A DNA stretch of 39,748 bases from Prolixibacteraceae bacterium (GCA_003516705.1 DPCJ01000188.1:1-39748); one strand, 5' to 3'. Shown: positions 1 through 7,925, counted from the stretch's first letter. Notes: generated from the letters alone by a model not told the origin. A program made the numbers and translations.

Positions 1-87
1 GTTTCCTTCGATAACAAAACGGTCGATACAACTTGTGGACGCCAAAACCAAAAGCGTCCCAAAAATGAGATGTTTAATTGTTTTCAT
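1..87 (-). CDS. Putative lipoprotein, N-terminal fragment (possible DUF2807/GIN-type surface protein)
   Basis: Only the first 29 codons lie in the window; the gene runs off the left edge. The visible part has a basic start (MKTIK), a hydrophobic stretch and a cysteine after LASTS, which looks like a lipoprotein signal peptide with Cys20 as the lipid-modified residue. The residues after it (IDRFVIEGN) resemble the opening of the head-GIN (DUF2807) proteins common in Bacteroidota, but that is a guess from very little sequence. It lies downstream of the sigma/anti-sigma/DUF4097 genes on the same strand. A 131-base gap separates it from them, with no clear promoter or strong terminator, so it may be the last member of that operon. 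Confidence 0.5.
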   Translation of the reverse strand, partial: MKTIKHLIFGTLLVLASTSCIDRFVIEGN

Positions 88-218
88 GACTTTTTAAAAA
101 TGTTTAATCGTTTGAATTGAATGTTTTATGTTTCTGTTTTTATGTAAGTAGTAAGACAGCCAATTTTTTTATTGGTTGCAAAAGGCGGTGAAAAAGTCGG
201 CGAATTCAGAAAAAAAAA

Positions 219-1325
219 TCAATACTCACTGATGTTGACCGAACCAGAAACCGCATTCACAGTAAGTTTTGGCGATTTGCCTGATTTACCATAATTACCG
301 GTGAGTTTTACTTTTTTTTCCTTTTCATCCAACGTTTCTGTTTTCTTTATTTCAATACACGGCGCAAAGCTGGTTTGTGTTTTTGTGCCAGTAATTTCGA
401 AGCCAAATTCCGAGGTTTCGCTGAATCCGAGGTTGATATCGGTTGATTTTGATTCGAGATAAACTGTTCTGAACTCAGGTCCGATTTTTTGAATATCCAC
501 ATCGCCATATTCTGTTTTAATATTGATGTAATCGGTTATTTCGCCAACCCTGAAATTGGTAAAACTGCTTTGGGCAACCAGTTTTTTAGTTTGCTGAATA
601 CGAAATTTATCGCGGCGTGAATCAACGTCCAGGTCAGTAACTTCAGCCAAATCGAAATCTGTCGATTTGCTCACAATCGTAAGTTTTTCAGCATTTTTCA
701 AATAAACATCGCTGTAATTGCAATTCAACCGGGCTGTTTTTAAATTGTTGATTGTGGCGTCGGCAAAGCTGAGCGTTAACTTTGTTTTGCCTTCGAAATT
801 GTGCGATTTCAGGTTTCCGTTTGAGAGTAAAATTTCAATTTCACCCGAATAGTCGTCAATAAAGATATCGCCGAACTTATTTTCCACTTTTAGTTGGTTC
901 GATGCCGGCATCCAAACCGTGTAATCGATTTCGATTTTACTGCCGGACAACATGAGTGTTTCCTTCAGATTTTGCACCTCTTTTTCAAAACTGCTGCTGG
1001 TTTCGCCAACTTTTGTGCGTACAATCAGAAAATGGGTATTGTCTGTAATATCGAAGTCAATTCCGCCGATTGTTTTTTCGAGTTTTGCCAGTTTCTTGTC
1101 TTCAACCCTCACTTTTATTTCAAGAATAACCGAATCCTTATTCCAGGTATTTATCTTTATTTTTCCGTATTTATTGGTGATTTCAATACGGGTTTCGGGC
1201 GAGACTTTAAAGCGGCGGTTCACCGATTTTGTTTCGGTAAACTGCGCCCAACCCGCCGTTGGTATCGCAACTATTAAAAGAAAAGCAGCAATAACTATTT
1301 TTATTTTATTCATTTTTTCTGGCAT
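219..1325 (-). CDS. Secreted DUF4097-like beta-strand-rich protein of a sigma-factor operon
   Basis: A 368-residue protein with a signal peptide (MNKIKIVIAAFLLIVAIPTA, cleavage near GWAQ) and then a repetitive beta-strand body. Short strands alternate with Asn/Asp turns (for example KSHNF, TINNLKT, DVYLKNAEKL), as in the DUF4097 beta-helix family. No catalytic motif is visible. Families of this type are often encoded next to ECF sigma/anti-sigma pairs in Bacteroidota and act at or outside the inner membrane, but the molecular role is unknown. The chosen ATG directly abuts the stop of the upstream anti-sigma-like gene. A second ATG four codons later (position 1313) gives a cleaner signal peptide and is equally likely. 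Confidence 0.72.
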   Translation of the reverse strand: MPEKMNKIKIVIAAFLLIVAIPTAGWAQFTETKSVNRRFKVSPETRIEITNKYGKIKINTWNKDSVILEIKVRVEDKKLAKLEKTIGGIDFDITDNTHFLIVRTKVGETSSSFEKEVQNLKETLMLSGSKIEIDYTVWMPASNQLKVENKFGDIFIDDYSGEIEILLSNGNLKSHNFEGKTKLTLSFADATINNLKTARLNCNYSDVYLKNAEKLTIVSKSTDFDLAEVTDLDVDSRRDKFRIQQTKKLVAQSSFTNFRVGEITDYINIKTEYGDVDIQKIGPEFRTVYLESKSTDINLGFSETSEFGFEITGTKTQTSFAPCIEIKKTETLDEKEKKVKLTGNYGKSGKSPKLTVNAVSGSVNISEY

Positions 1326-1835
1326 TTAACAATTGATTTGTTCCAAAACCTCATCGACCATTTTCAGCCGGTGCCGGTTGTTTTCAATCATGGCCTCAAT
1401 CACTTCCTTTTTCGAGATATTCTCTCCAAGGTCGGTTTTCAGCGTGTTGTACATTTCCTGAAGTTCATTTAAATCGGCTTCCACGTCATCCTTTATTTCC
1501 GGAAAAGTATCATAGCATTTTTTAATTTCCTCCATTTTTTTACTTACCTGCCCCGCATAATAAGCTTCCGCTTCAATCAGTTCAACCATTTCGGGGTCGA
1601 TATTTTCTACTGAATTTCTGTTTATTGCAAATTCATCATTATTCATCATCAAAACTGAAAATATAACCGCAAGAACCAGGATTGCAGCCACTTTAAAAAT
1701 GGGATGTTTCAGCCAAACAGTTTTTGTTCGTTTTGATTTCGATGCAATTTTTGCCCACACCTCTGGCGAAGGTTCCAAATTGTCAAACTCTTCACGATTG
1801 TTTTTTATAAATTCTTCCAAACGGTCAGTTTGCAT
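1326..1835 (-). CDS. Membrane anti-sigma factor-like protein
   Basis: A 169-residue protein with a charged cytoplasmic N-terminus (residues 1-45, including EFDNLEPSPEVWAKI), one transmembrane helix at about 47-64 and a helical, acid-rich C-terminal part of about 105 residues that would face the periplasm. It has no zinc-binding HxxxCxxC motif, so it is not a ZAS-type anti-sigma. The call rests on topology and position: its start overlaps the end of the upstream ECF sigma gene by 11 bases, so the two are translationally coupled. Inference: it holds the sigma factor inactive at the membrane until an envelope signal is sensed. Confidence 0.7.
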   Translation of the reverse strand: MQTDRLEEFIKNNREEFDNLEPSPEVWAKIASKSKRTKTVWLKHPIFKVAAILVLAVIFSVLMMNNDEFAINRNSVENIDPEMVELIEAEAYYAGQVSKKMEEIKKCYDTFPEIKDDVEADLNELQEMYNTLKTDLGENISKKEVIEAMIENNRHRLKMVDEVLEQINC

Positions 1836-2391
1836 AACTTCCTGTTTTTTGTTCGTTTAAAATTTCAATAATACGGCGTTTTGCCCTCATGAACTGGCTT
1901 TTCGAAGTCGATTCGGTAATGTTGAGAATCTGCGCAATTTCGCCATGGTCGTACCCTTCAAAAAGATAAAGTGAGAAAATCATTCGTCCGCCTTCCGGTA
2001 GTTTTTCCATTGCTTTTGAAATTCCCTGAACTGTAAGTTGAATCATTTCATCACTTTCTTCAGTTTCTCCGGGTGCGTCGAACCTGTGCAAATCTTCAAA
2101 TAAAGTCAGTTCCACTTTTCGTTTGTTTTTTGCGTTGATGCAGGTGTTTATCACAATTCTTTTCAACCAGGCTCCAAAAACCGATTCATACCTGTACGAA
2201 TCGAGTTTCATAAATGCCTGTGTAAAAGCCTCCTGAAGAATATCTTCTGCTTCCTCCCTGTTGTTCGTCATCCGGTAACACACATTAAACATGGCTTTTG
2301 AGTACAACTTATAAAGTTGGTACTTCTGCCTTTCGTCGCCTCGTTTACAGGCTTCGATAATTGGTTGATGTATGTCGGCGTTGTGCTCCAA
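1825..2391 (-). CDS. RNA polymerase ECF-type sigma-70 factor
   Basis: A 188-residue protein with the two conserved parts of an ECF sigma factor. Region 2 covers roughly residues 22-90, with NREEAEDILQEAFTQAF matching the core-binding segment and the following AWLKRIVINTC the promoter-melting segment. Region 4 (about 125-180) contains LPEGGRMIFSLYLFEGYDH and a helix-turn-helix ending in SQFMRAKRRI. Length is normal for the family. It is the first gene of a minus-strand operon with the anti-sigma-like and DUF4097-like genes, so it probably controls its own operon and envelope-related genes. No TTG-CAA FecI/FecR-type partner or TonB receptor is present in this window. Confidence 0.92.
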   Translation of the reverse strand: MEHNADIHQPIIEACKRGDERQKYQLYKLYSKAMFNVCYRMTNNREEAEDILQEAFTQAFMKLDSYRYESVFGAWLKRIVINTCINAKNKRKVELTLFEDLHRFDAPGETEESDEMIQLTVQGISKAMEKLPEGGRMIFSLYLFEGYDHGEIAQILNITESTSKSQFMRAKRRIIEILNEQKTGSYAN

Positions 2392-2431
2392 TTTTTCTTA
2401 TTCAGTTTTAATGACAATAAAAATACCGAAC

Positions 2432-2476
2432 GGTTGCAAAATGTAGTATAAAAACCGGTTTTTGTATTCTGCAACC
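2432..2476. promoter_or_regulatory. Nested inverted repeat upstream of the sigma-factor gene
   Basis: A perfect 14-base palindrome (AAAAACCGGTTTTT, 2450-2463) sits between two 7-base arms, GGTTGCA (2432-2438) and TGCAACC (2470-2476). It lies 41-85 bases upstream of the sigma gene start. On the minus strand a TACATTTTG sequence, one base longer than the TAnnTTTG box, overlaps the left arm. The arrangement could be an operator for autoregulation, or a stem-loop acting as a boundary between the divergent sigma and tRNA units. No known regulator site was recognised. Confidence 0.35.
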
Positions 2477-2596
2477 CATTTAGTACAATCTGATTTTCGG
2501 TTTATACCGCTGAATGATTGACATTTATACGTAGCCAGGGTTACGAATAATTACAATTTCATTTGTTTTTTGTTTTTTAATGGTTCAAAATTGGGT

Positions 2597-2624
2597 TTTG
2601 GAAAACAGAAAAATATTATATTTG
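2597..2624 (+). promoter_or_regulatory. Bacteroidota-type promoter for tRNA-His
   Basis: An exact TAnnTTTG box (TATATTTG, 2617-2624) lies 18 bases before the tRNA, with a TTTG (2597-2600) about 16 bases upstream as a possible -33 element. The spacing is a little shorter than usual. The position predicts transcription starting about ten bases before the tRNA. Confidence 0.6.
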
Positions 2625-2642
2625 CCACCTCAAAAATACACG

Positions 2643-2716
2643 GTGGTTGTAGTTCAGCCGGTTAGAACGTCGGATTGTGGTTCCGAAGGTCGTGGGTTCG
2701 AATCCCATCATCCACC
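2643..2716 (+). tRNA. tRNA-His (anticodon GTG)
   Basis: A full cloverleaf can be drawn. The acceptor stem is 2643-2649 with 2709-2715, the D stem GTTC/GAAC, and the anticodon stem TCGGA/TCCGA around loop TTGTGGT, with anticodon GTG at 2677-2679. The T arm is GTGGG TTCGAAT CCCAT. A G at 2642 faces C73 at 2716, the extra G(-1):C73 pair that identifies bacterial tRNA-His. The CCA end is not encoded in full. The fifth acceptor pair is a U-U mismatch (2647/2711). A terminator hairpin follows eight bases after the end. Confidence 0.96.
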
Positions 2717-2724
2717 CAAAAATT

Positions 2725-2753
2725 AAAGCCTTGAAATTTTCAGGGCTTTTTTA
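2725..2753 (+). terminator. Rho-independent terminator of tRNA-His
   Basis: AAAGCCTTGAAA (2725-2736) pairs with TTTCAGGGCTTT (2738-2749) with one G-U pair; in practice the innermost bases form the loop. A T-rich run follows. It ends only about ten bases before the mobA start codon. Confidence 0.82.
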
Positions 2754-2763
2754 TTTTTATCGA

Positions 2764-3336
2764 ATGAATCTGACAGCCATAATTCTTGCCGGCGGCAAAA
2801 GTACCCGAATGGGAACTGACAAAGCGCTTTTAAATATGAACGGAAAAACGCTTCTTGAAATAGTTATCGAAATCTGTCAGCCGGTTTGCAGCTCAATAAT
2901 TATCAGTTCTAATAATCCTGCGCATGGTATTTATGGCTACCCGGTAATTGCTGATGAACAAAAAGATTGTGGCCCAATCGGAGGAGTTTACACCTGTTTA
3001 AAGCAATCTTTAACCAATTGGAATTTTATAATCAGTGTTGATACTCCTTTTGTAACCCCCAACTTTATTCAGTTTCTTTTACAACATTCCGGAAATTTCG
3101 ACGCTGTTATCCCTGAATACTCCGGCAAAACTGAACCTTTGATAGCTTTATACAACAAAAGTTGTTTGCCTGTAATCGAAAAACAGATTCAACTTCAACT
3201 ATTCAAAATACAACATTTGGTTGCACTGCTAAATACCGAATTTGTTGAGAGTAGTGAATGGATGGAAAAAACGCCAATGCTTTTTAATAATCTGAACCAA
3301 CCCGAAGATTTCAATACAGTCAATAAAATACTCTAA
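2764..3336 (+). CDS. mobA: Molybdenum cofactor guanylyltransferase
   Basis: A 190-residue nucleotidyltransferase that attaches GMP to molybdopterin to make the guanine dinucleotide cofactor. The N-terminal signature LAGGKSTRMGTDKALL binds GTP; QKDCGPIGGVYTCL and the metal-binding region SVDTPFV follow in the family order. The start was set at ATG 2764 because the longer reading frame begins inside the tRNA and runs through its terminator. No separate promoter is visible between the terminator and the start, so expression may depend on read-through from the tRNA or on a promoter hidden in the hairpin. The next gene encodes a bis-MGD enzyme that needs this product. Confidence 0.93.
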   Translation: MNLTAIILAGGKSTRMGTDKALLNMNGKTLLEIVIEICQPVCSSIIISSNNPAHGIYGYPVIADEQKDCGPIGGVYTCLKQSLTNWNFIISVDTPFVTPNFIQFLLQHSGNFDAVIPEYSGKTEPLIALYNKSCLPVIEKQIQLQLFKIQHLVALLNTEFVESSEWMEKTPMLFNNLNQPEDFNTVNKIL

Positions 3337-3476
3337 AGTATTAATTTACAGTCTGTTTGGAATCATTTTAAATTTCATACTAATATTTTCCCTGAAATCA
3401 CACGTGAATAAACGCTCAACAATCTGTTTGCTCGTCGTTTAAAATATAAATATCGAACATATGATATTTTTAATAT

Positions 3477-3490
3477 TAAAACATGTTTTA
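3477..3490. promoter_or_regulatory. Perfect 14-base palindrome upstream of the sulfur oxidoreductase promoter
   Basis: TAAAACATGTTTTA is a perfect palindrome centred about 60 bases before the predicted transcription start of the 3559 gene. That is a typical position for an activator of the CRP/FNR type, but the sequence does not match the FNR consensus TTGAT-N4-ATCAA. The whole 222-base gap is very AT-rich, so chance is possible. Confidence 0.35.
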
Positions 3491-3531
3491 TAATATACAT
3501 TTAGATAGATATATTGATATTCTGAATTAAG

Positions 3532-3539
3532 TATGTTTG
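3532..3539 (+). promoter_or_regulatory. Bacteroidota -7 box for the molybdopterin oxidoreductase operon
   Basis: TATGTTTG is an exact match to TAnnTTTG and ends 19 bases before the ATG at 3559. No good TTTG -33 element is seen at the usual distance, which fits a promoter that relies on an activator. Confidence 0.6.
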
Positions 3540-3558
3540 CGGAAAATTTATAAAAACT

Positions 3559-5805
3559 ATGTCGAATTCCAGGCGTGATTTTATCAAAATTACATCGTTA
3601 AGTACTGCAGGTCTGGTAATTAGCGGTAAATATCTGTATTCGGCCCATGCATCACAGTCGGCTCAGCAAACTTTAACAGAAAGCGCTGCGGCAGAAATGA
3701 TTCGCACATCAACTTATTGCGAGGTTTGTTTCTGGAAGTGTGCCGGATGGGTTTATAAAAACGAAGACGGTAGCATTAAGAAAATTATTGGCAACGACGA
3801 CGACACCAACTGCAACGGACGGCTTTGTCCGCGCGGAACCGGTGGTGTTGGCATGTATTATGACGAAGACCGGCTGAAAACCCCGCTGCTCAGGGTAACC
3901 GGGGCCGATGGCAAGCAAACGTACAAGGAAGTTTCGTGGGACGAAGCACTTGATTTTGTTGCAAAAAAACTTCAGGAAATCAAGGAAAAACATGGGCCTG
4001 AATGTACTGCATTGTTTACACACGGTTCGGGTGGTCATTACTGGGGTAATCTTTTGAAAGCTTTTGGCTCGACCAACATTGCGGCACCATCATATGCACA
4101 ATGTCGCGGACCGCGCGAAGTTGCATTTCTGGCCACTTTTGGCGAAAGCCTTGATTCGCCGGAGCCAACGGACATTCGTGATACCCGCTGTCTCGTATTA
4201 ATTGGCTCGCACATTGGCGAAAACATGCACAACGGACAGGTACAGGAAATGTCGGATGCCATTGATAAAGGAGCTGCAATTATTACTGTTGACCCGCGAT
4301 ACTCAACAGCTGCCAGCAAATCGAAATTCTGGCTGCCCATTAAACCGGCAACTGATATCGCACTTTTACTGTCGTGGATTCGCGAAATCATCAACAACAA
4401 CTGGTACGACCGCGAATATGTTGAAAAATATACTTACGGTTTTGAAGAACTGAAAGCGTATATTCAGCCGTTTACGGCAGAGTGGGCTTACGGAATTACA
4501 ACCATAAAACCCGATCAGATAAAAGAATCGGCACGCGAAATGGCCGATGCAGCGCCGGCAGTAATCATTCATCCCGGAAGGCATGTTACCTGGTATGGCG
4601 ACGACACCCAGCGGTTGCGGGCGGTAGCTATTTTAAATGCACTGCTTGGTTCGTGGGGACGCCGCGGAGGTTATTATAAACCCGAAAAACTAGATGTTCC
4701 TGAATATCCGCATCCGCCATTCCCGCCGGTTGCCCGCAACTGGAGATTGGCAATGGGCGGTAAATATGCACTGGCTGACCTTGCTTTGGCCAACGGTGTT
4801 TGCGATGCCACAATACCAACGCCTGAATTGGATTGTAATATTAAAGGATGGATTGTGAACGGCACAAACCTGATAATGACGCTCCCCGACAAGAAAAAAA
4901 CCATCGATGCCATTAACAACCTTGAATTACTTGTAGTGGTTGATACCATGCCAATGGAGATTACAGGTTATGCCGATGTTGTATTACCCGAATGTACTTA
5001 TCTCGAACGTTGGGATGATATTCGAGTTGTACACGGCCGTGTACCAAATATAGCATTGCGCATGCCGGCTGCCGAACCAAAATACAACTCGAAACCTGCT
5101 TACTGGATGGCTAAAGAGCTTTCGAAGAAAATGGGACTCGAAGCTTATTTTGCCTGGGAGAAATTTGAAGATATGCTTGAGTGGCAATTAAAAGAAGTCG
5201 GTTCGTCGCTCGAAGAAATGAAACGCATTGGCGTTAAAAATTATCCAAGAACTGCTGACGACCTCTATTTTACCCCGGGTGAAGAAATCGAATTCAGCAC
5301 CAACACAGGTAAAATTGAATTAATGTCAACCGCATTTCAGGATGAAGGGTTCGACCCATTCCCGGTTTACACACCACACATGGAACCGCCGGCAGGTTTT
5401 TATCACCTGAATTACGGCCGGGCGCCAATGCATACTTTCAGCCGCACAGCAAACAATCCGAATCTGACAGATTTAATGGACGAAAACAAAGTTTGGGTAA
5501 ACCCGAAAGTGGCCAAAGAATGGGGTTTGAAAAACGACCAGCCGGTGTATCTCGAAAACCAGGATGGGGTTATTTCCGATTTCCAGGTGAAAGTGCGGGT
5601 AACGGAACGTGTACGGTTCGATTCGGTTTATATCGTTCACGGATTTGGACACTCCGATAAAAAACTGAGCCGTGCATTTGGCAAAGGAGTAAGCGATTCA
5701 CAATTAATAACAAGGGTTTTGGTTGACCCGATTATGGGTGGAACCGGGATGAGAGGGAATTTTGTAACCTTCAGGTTCGAAAATGAAAGCGAGGTGAAGT
5801 CATGA
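3559..5805 (+). CDS. Tat-exported molybdopterin oxidoreductase, thiosulfate/polysulfide reductase-like catalytic subunit
   Basis: A 748-residue DMSO-reductase-family enzyme, close in length to PhsA and PsrA. It opens with a twin-arginine signal (SRRDFIK, residues 4-10), so it works folded in the periplasm. A [4Fe-4S] site is formed by C54-x2-C57-x3-C61 and C90 (GRLCPRG). C182 in SYAQCRGPRE is the likely Mo or W ligand. The C-terminal part (FYHLNYGRAPMHTFSRTANN) matches the dinucleotide-binding domain of the family. Gene order with a four-cluster ferredoxin, an NrfD-type anchor, sulfur transporters and a rhodanese-like protein favours thiosulfate, polysulfide or sulfur as substrate. Arsenate, tetrathionate or another substrate cannot be excluded from sequence alone. 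The stop overlaps the next ATG by four bases. Confidence 0.9.
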   Translation: MSNSRRDFIKITSLSTAGLVISGKYLYSAHASQSAQQTLTESAAAEMIRTSTYCEVCFWKCAGWVYKNEDGSIKKIIGNDDDTNCNGRLCPRGTGGVGMYYDEDRLKTPLLRVTGADGKQTYKEVSWDEALDFVAKKLQEIKEKHGPECTALFTHGSGGHYWGNLLKAFGSTNIAAPSYAQCRGPREVAFLATFGESLDSPEPTDIRDTRCLVLIGSHIGENMHNGQVQEMSDAIDKGAAIITVDPRYSTAASKSKFWLPIKPATDIALLLSWIREIINNNWYDREYVEKYTYGFEELKAYIQPFTAEWAYGITTIKPDQIKESAREMADAAPAVIIHPGRHVTWYGDDTQRLRAVAILNALLGSWGRRGGYYKPEKLDVPEYPHPPFPPVARNWRLAMGGKYALADLALANGVCDATIPTPELDCNIKGWIVNGTNLIMTLPDKKKTIDAINNLELLVVVDTMPMEITGYADVVLPECTYLERWDDIRVVHGRVPNIALRMPAAEPKYNSKPAYWMAKELSKKMGLEAYFAWEKFEDMLEWQLKEVGSSLEEMKRIGVKNYPRTADDLYFTPGEEIEFSTNTGKIELMSTAFQDEGFDPFPVYTPHMEPPAGFYHLNYGRAPMHTFSRTANNPNLTDLMDENKVWVNPKVAKEWGLKNDQPVYLENQDGVISDFQVKVRVTERVRFDSVYIVHGFGHSDKKLSRAFGKGVSDSQLITRVLVDPIMGGTGMRGNFVTFRFENESEVKS

Positions 5806-6335
5806 GATACGCGATGGCGATTGATACGAAAAAATGTGTGGGCTGCTCGGACTGCGTGGTAGCCTGCCAGACCGAAAATAATGTGCCGATTGGCTACTGC
5901 CGCGACTGGATTGTGGAAGTAACCGACGGAACTTACCCGCAACTTGAAATTGAACTCAGGAGTGAACGTTGCAACCACTGCGACAATTCACCTTGTGTAC
6001 GTTGCTGCCCGACCGGTGCAAGTCATTACGAAGCGGGGGGGATTGTAACTGTGACCCACAACGAGTGCATTGGCTGCGGGGCATGTATTACAAGTTGTCC
6101 GTATGACGCAAGATATTCACACCCTGAAGGTTACGTTGACAAATGTACTTTCTGCTTTCACCGCGTAAAAAAAGGTCAGCAACCGGCTTGTGTGGCTGTT
6201 TGCCCAACCAAATGTATGTATTTTGGCGATTTGGACGACCCAAACAGCGAAGTTTCGGTAATTATGAAAAAAAGGAAACACAAAACGCTTATACCTGAAG
6301 CCGGTACAAAACCACAAGTTTATTACCTGATTTAA
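5802..6335 (+). CDS. Four-cluster ferredoxin-type electron transfer subunit
   Basis: A 177-residue PsrB/PhsB/DmsB-like protein. Four cysteine groups are visible: C12-C15-C18-C22, C57-C60-C65-C69 (with extra C68), C89-C92-C95-C99 and C115-C118-C130-C134, enough for four [4Fe-4S] clusters that pass electrons between the membrane subunit and the molybdenum enzyme. It has no signal peptide of its own and is probably exported by riding on the Tat-bearing catalytic subunit. ATGA overlap with the upstream gene and a 10-base gap to the downstream gene show tight co-expression. Confidence 0.93.
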   Translation: MRYAMAIDTKKCVGCSDCVVACQTENNVPIGYCRDWIVEVTDGTYPQLEIELRSERCNHCDNSPCVRCCPTGASHYEAGGIVTVTHNECIGCGACITSCPYDARYSHPEGYVDKCTFCFHRVKKGQQPACVAVCPTKCMYFGDLDDPNSEVSVIMKKRKHKTLIPEAGTKPQVYYLI

Positions 6336-6345
6336 TACTGAAAAA

Positions 6346-7287
6346 ATGAGAGAAGAAATCATAACATCAGGGAGATTAAATCCTAATATTGACCCATTTC
6401 TGCAGATTTGGCATTGGCACATTCCTCTGTACCTGTTTCTGGGTGGGCTCGCAGCCGGAATCATGTTTTTTGCCAGTTTATATACCATTCTGAATAAGGA
6501 AAACAAATACCCGGGAGCAGTCCGCAGAGCGCCAATCATTGTACCTTTTCTATTAATTATCGGGTTAACGGCACTGTTTTTCGATTTAAAACACAAACTC
6601 TATTTCTGGCAATTATATACAATTATCAGAATTCAATCGCCCATGTCGTGGGGTGCGTGGACTTTAATGGCAATCACTCCGCTTTCTATGGTTTGGGCAG
6701 CTATTCATATCCGCGAGTTCTTTCCCAACTGGGACTGGAAATTCCCTGTCCTGAGATGGTTGGAGGAATTTTTTACAAAATTTAAATTATACCTGGCTTG
6801 GGTAATTTTATATTTCTCAGTCATTCTTGGGATTTATACAGGTATTCTTTTTTCGGCGTTCAATGCACGGCCACTTTGGAATACTTCGATTTTAGGGCCT
6901 CTTTTCCTGACATCAGGATTGTCGGCTGGCTCGGCTGTAATTATCATGTTCTCGCAACGCCACAAAGAACGGATTAACTTTGCTAAAATCGATATCATGC
7001 TCATCGGCATCGAATTGTTTCTCATCATACACATGTTTATGGGATTTCTTGCAAGTACTGAAGTACAGATTGAAGCTGCCAACATGTTTCTGGGCGGACA
7101 ATATACAGCGCCGTTCTGGATTTTTGTGATAATTATCGGGATGGTTTTACCTGCAATACTTGAGTTCCTCGAACTGAGGAAATTTCATATCCCGGTGATT
7201 ATCCCGGTGATACTGGTTTTATTCGGCAGTCTTATGCTGCGGTTTATTTTTGCCTATGCCGGTCAAATGAGCCGATGGCTGTATTAG
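6346..7287 (+). CDS. NrfD/PsrC-type membrane anchor and quinone-reacting subunit
   Basis: A 313-residue integral membrane protein with eight hydrophobic segments, starting with FLGGLAAGIMFFASL. The opening HIPLYLFLGGLAAG and the later LTSGLSAGSAVII are typical of NrfD/PsrC proteins, which exchange electrons and protons with menaquinol. As the third gene of the operon it completes a three-subunit membrane complex: periplasmic catalytic subunit, iron-sulfur subunit and membrane anchor. A short heptamer-repeat tract separates it from the next gene. Confidence 0.92.
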   Translation: MREEIITSGRLNPNIDPFLQIWHWHIPLYLFLGGLAAGIMFFASLYTILNKENKYPGAVRRAPIIVPFLLIIGLTALFFDLKHKLYFWQLYTIIRIQSPMSWGAWTLMAITPLSMVWAAIHIREFFPNWDWKFPVLRWLEEFFTKFKLYLAWVILYFSVILGIYTGILFSAFNARPLWNTSILGPLFLTSGLSAGSAVIIMFSQRHKERINFAKIDIMLIGIELFLIIHMFMGFLASTEVQIEAANMFLGGQYTAPFWIFVIIIGMVLPAILEFLELRKFHIPVIIPVILVLFGSLMLRFIFAYAGQMSRWLY

Positions 7288-7374
7288 TTCAGAGTTCAGA
7301 GTTTCGAGTTCAGAGTTTCGAGTTTAAAGTTTAAAGTACGGTTTAAAGTTTCGAGTTCAGTTAAAAGTTTAAAG
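7287..7374. repeat. Degenerate 7-base repeat array (GTTCAGA/GTTTCGA/GTTTAAA units)
   Basis: About twelve imperfect seven-base units of the form GTTYNNA follow one another directly after the NrfD stop codon and stop just before the next ATG. No terminator-like fold or promoter box is obvious in it. Similar arrays occur at 8570-8600 and 30431-30490. Confidence 0.7.
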
Positions 7375-7383
7375 AAATTATAT

Positions 7384-7896
7384 ATGGAACAGAAAAAATA
7401 CATGAACCCTTATTTGGGTGGAGCATTGCTGGGACTGGTTTTGGTTGCAGCATTCTGGGTTTCGGGGCGTGGCCTTGGTGCCAGCGGTGCTGCAAAAAGC
7501 GTTGTGGTTACCGGGGTCAAAACGATTGCACCTGCACATGTCGAAAAAACTGCATTTTACCAGGATTACCTGAAAACACACACAAACCCGATGAAAGACT
7601 GGCTGGTTTTCCAGATGATGGGTGTGATAGTAGGTGGATTTTTATCGGGAGCCATTGCCGGCCGCCTGAAATTTACTGTTGAAAGGTCACCAAAAATCAC
7701 TAACAAAACACGCTTGATTTTTGCCGTGCTCGGAGGTATTTTCTTTGGGTTCGGCTCGCAATTGGGCCGCGGATGTACCAGTGGTTCTGCATTAACGGGT
7801 ATGGCAGTACTTTCACTCAGCGGGTTCCTGTCGATGGCAGCTATCTTTGGTACTGCTTTCGCACTGGCCTATTTCGCCCGCAAATTGTGGATTTAA
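7384..7896 (+). CDS. YeeE/YedE-family sulfur transporter, first half
   Basis: A 170-residue membrane protein with four hydrophobic segments. The conserved loop GFGSQLGRGCTSGSALTGM (Cys131) is the signature of the Sulf_transp (DUF395) family. Structurally studied members (TsuA) move thiosulfate through cysteine-lined half-channels. Usual family members of about 330-400 residues contain two such repeats; here one repeat is encoded alone and a second is encoded by the next gene, 29 bases downstream, so the two probably form a heterodimer. Context links it to sulfur respiration or sulfur uptake. Confidence 0.88.
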   Translation: MEQKKYMNPYLGGALLGLVLVAAFWVSGRGLGASGAAKSVVVTGVKTIAPAHVEKTAFYQDYLKTHTNPMKDWLVFQMMGVIVGGFLSGAIAGRLKFTVERSPKITNKTRLIFAVLGGIFFGFGSQLGRGCTSGSALTGMAVLSLSGFLSMAAIFGTAFALAYFARKLWI

Positions 7897-7925
7897 TTTA
7901 TCATTTTTAATTTATCATTAATATC

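Noticed and set aside
2677..2763. A longer mobA frame starting inside the tRNA gene
   Set aside because: The first 29 codons would come from the tRNA and its terminator; the MobA homology begins at ATG 2764.
3559..6335. Arsenate or tetrathionate reductase
   Set aside because: Length and gene order fit thiosulfate/polysulfide reductases better, but this was not settled by a tree, so the substrate is left open.
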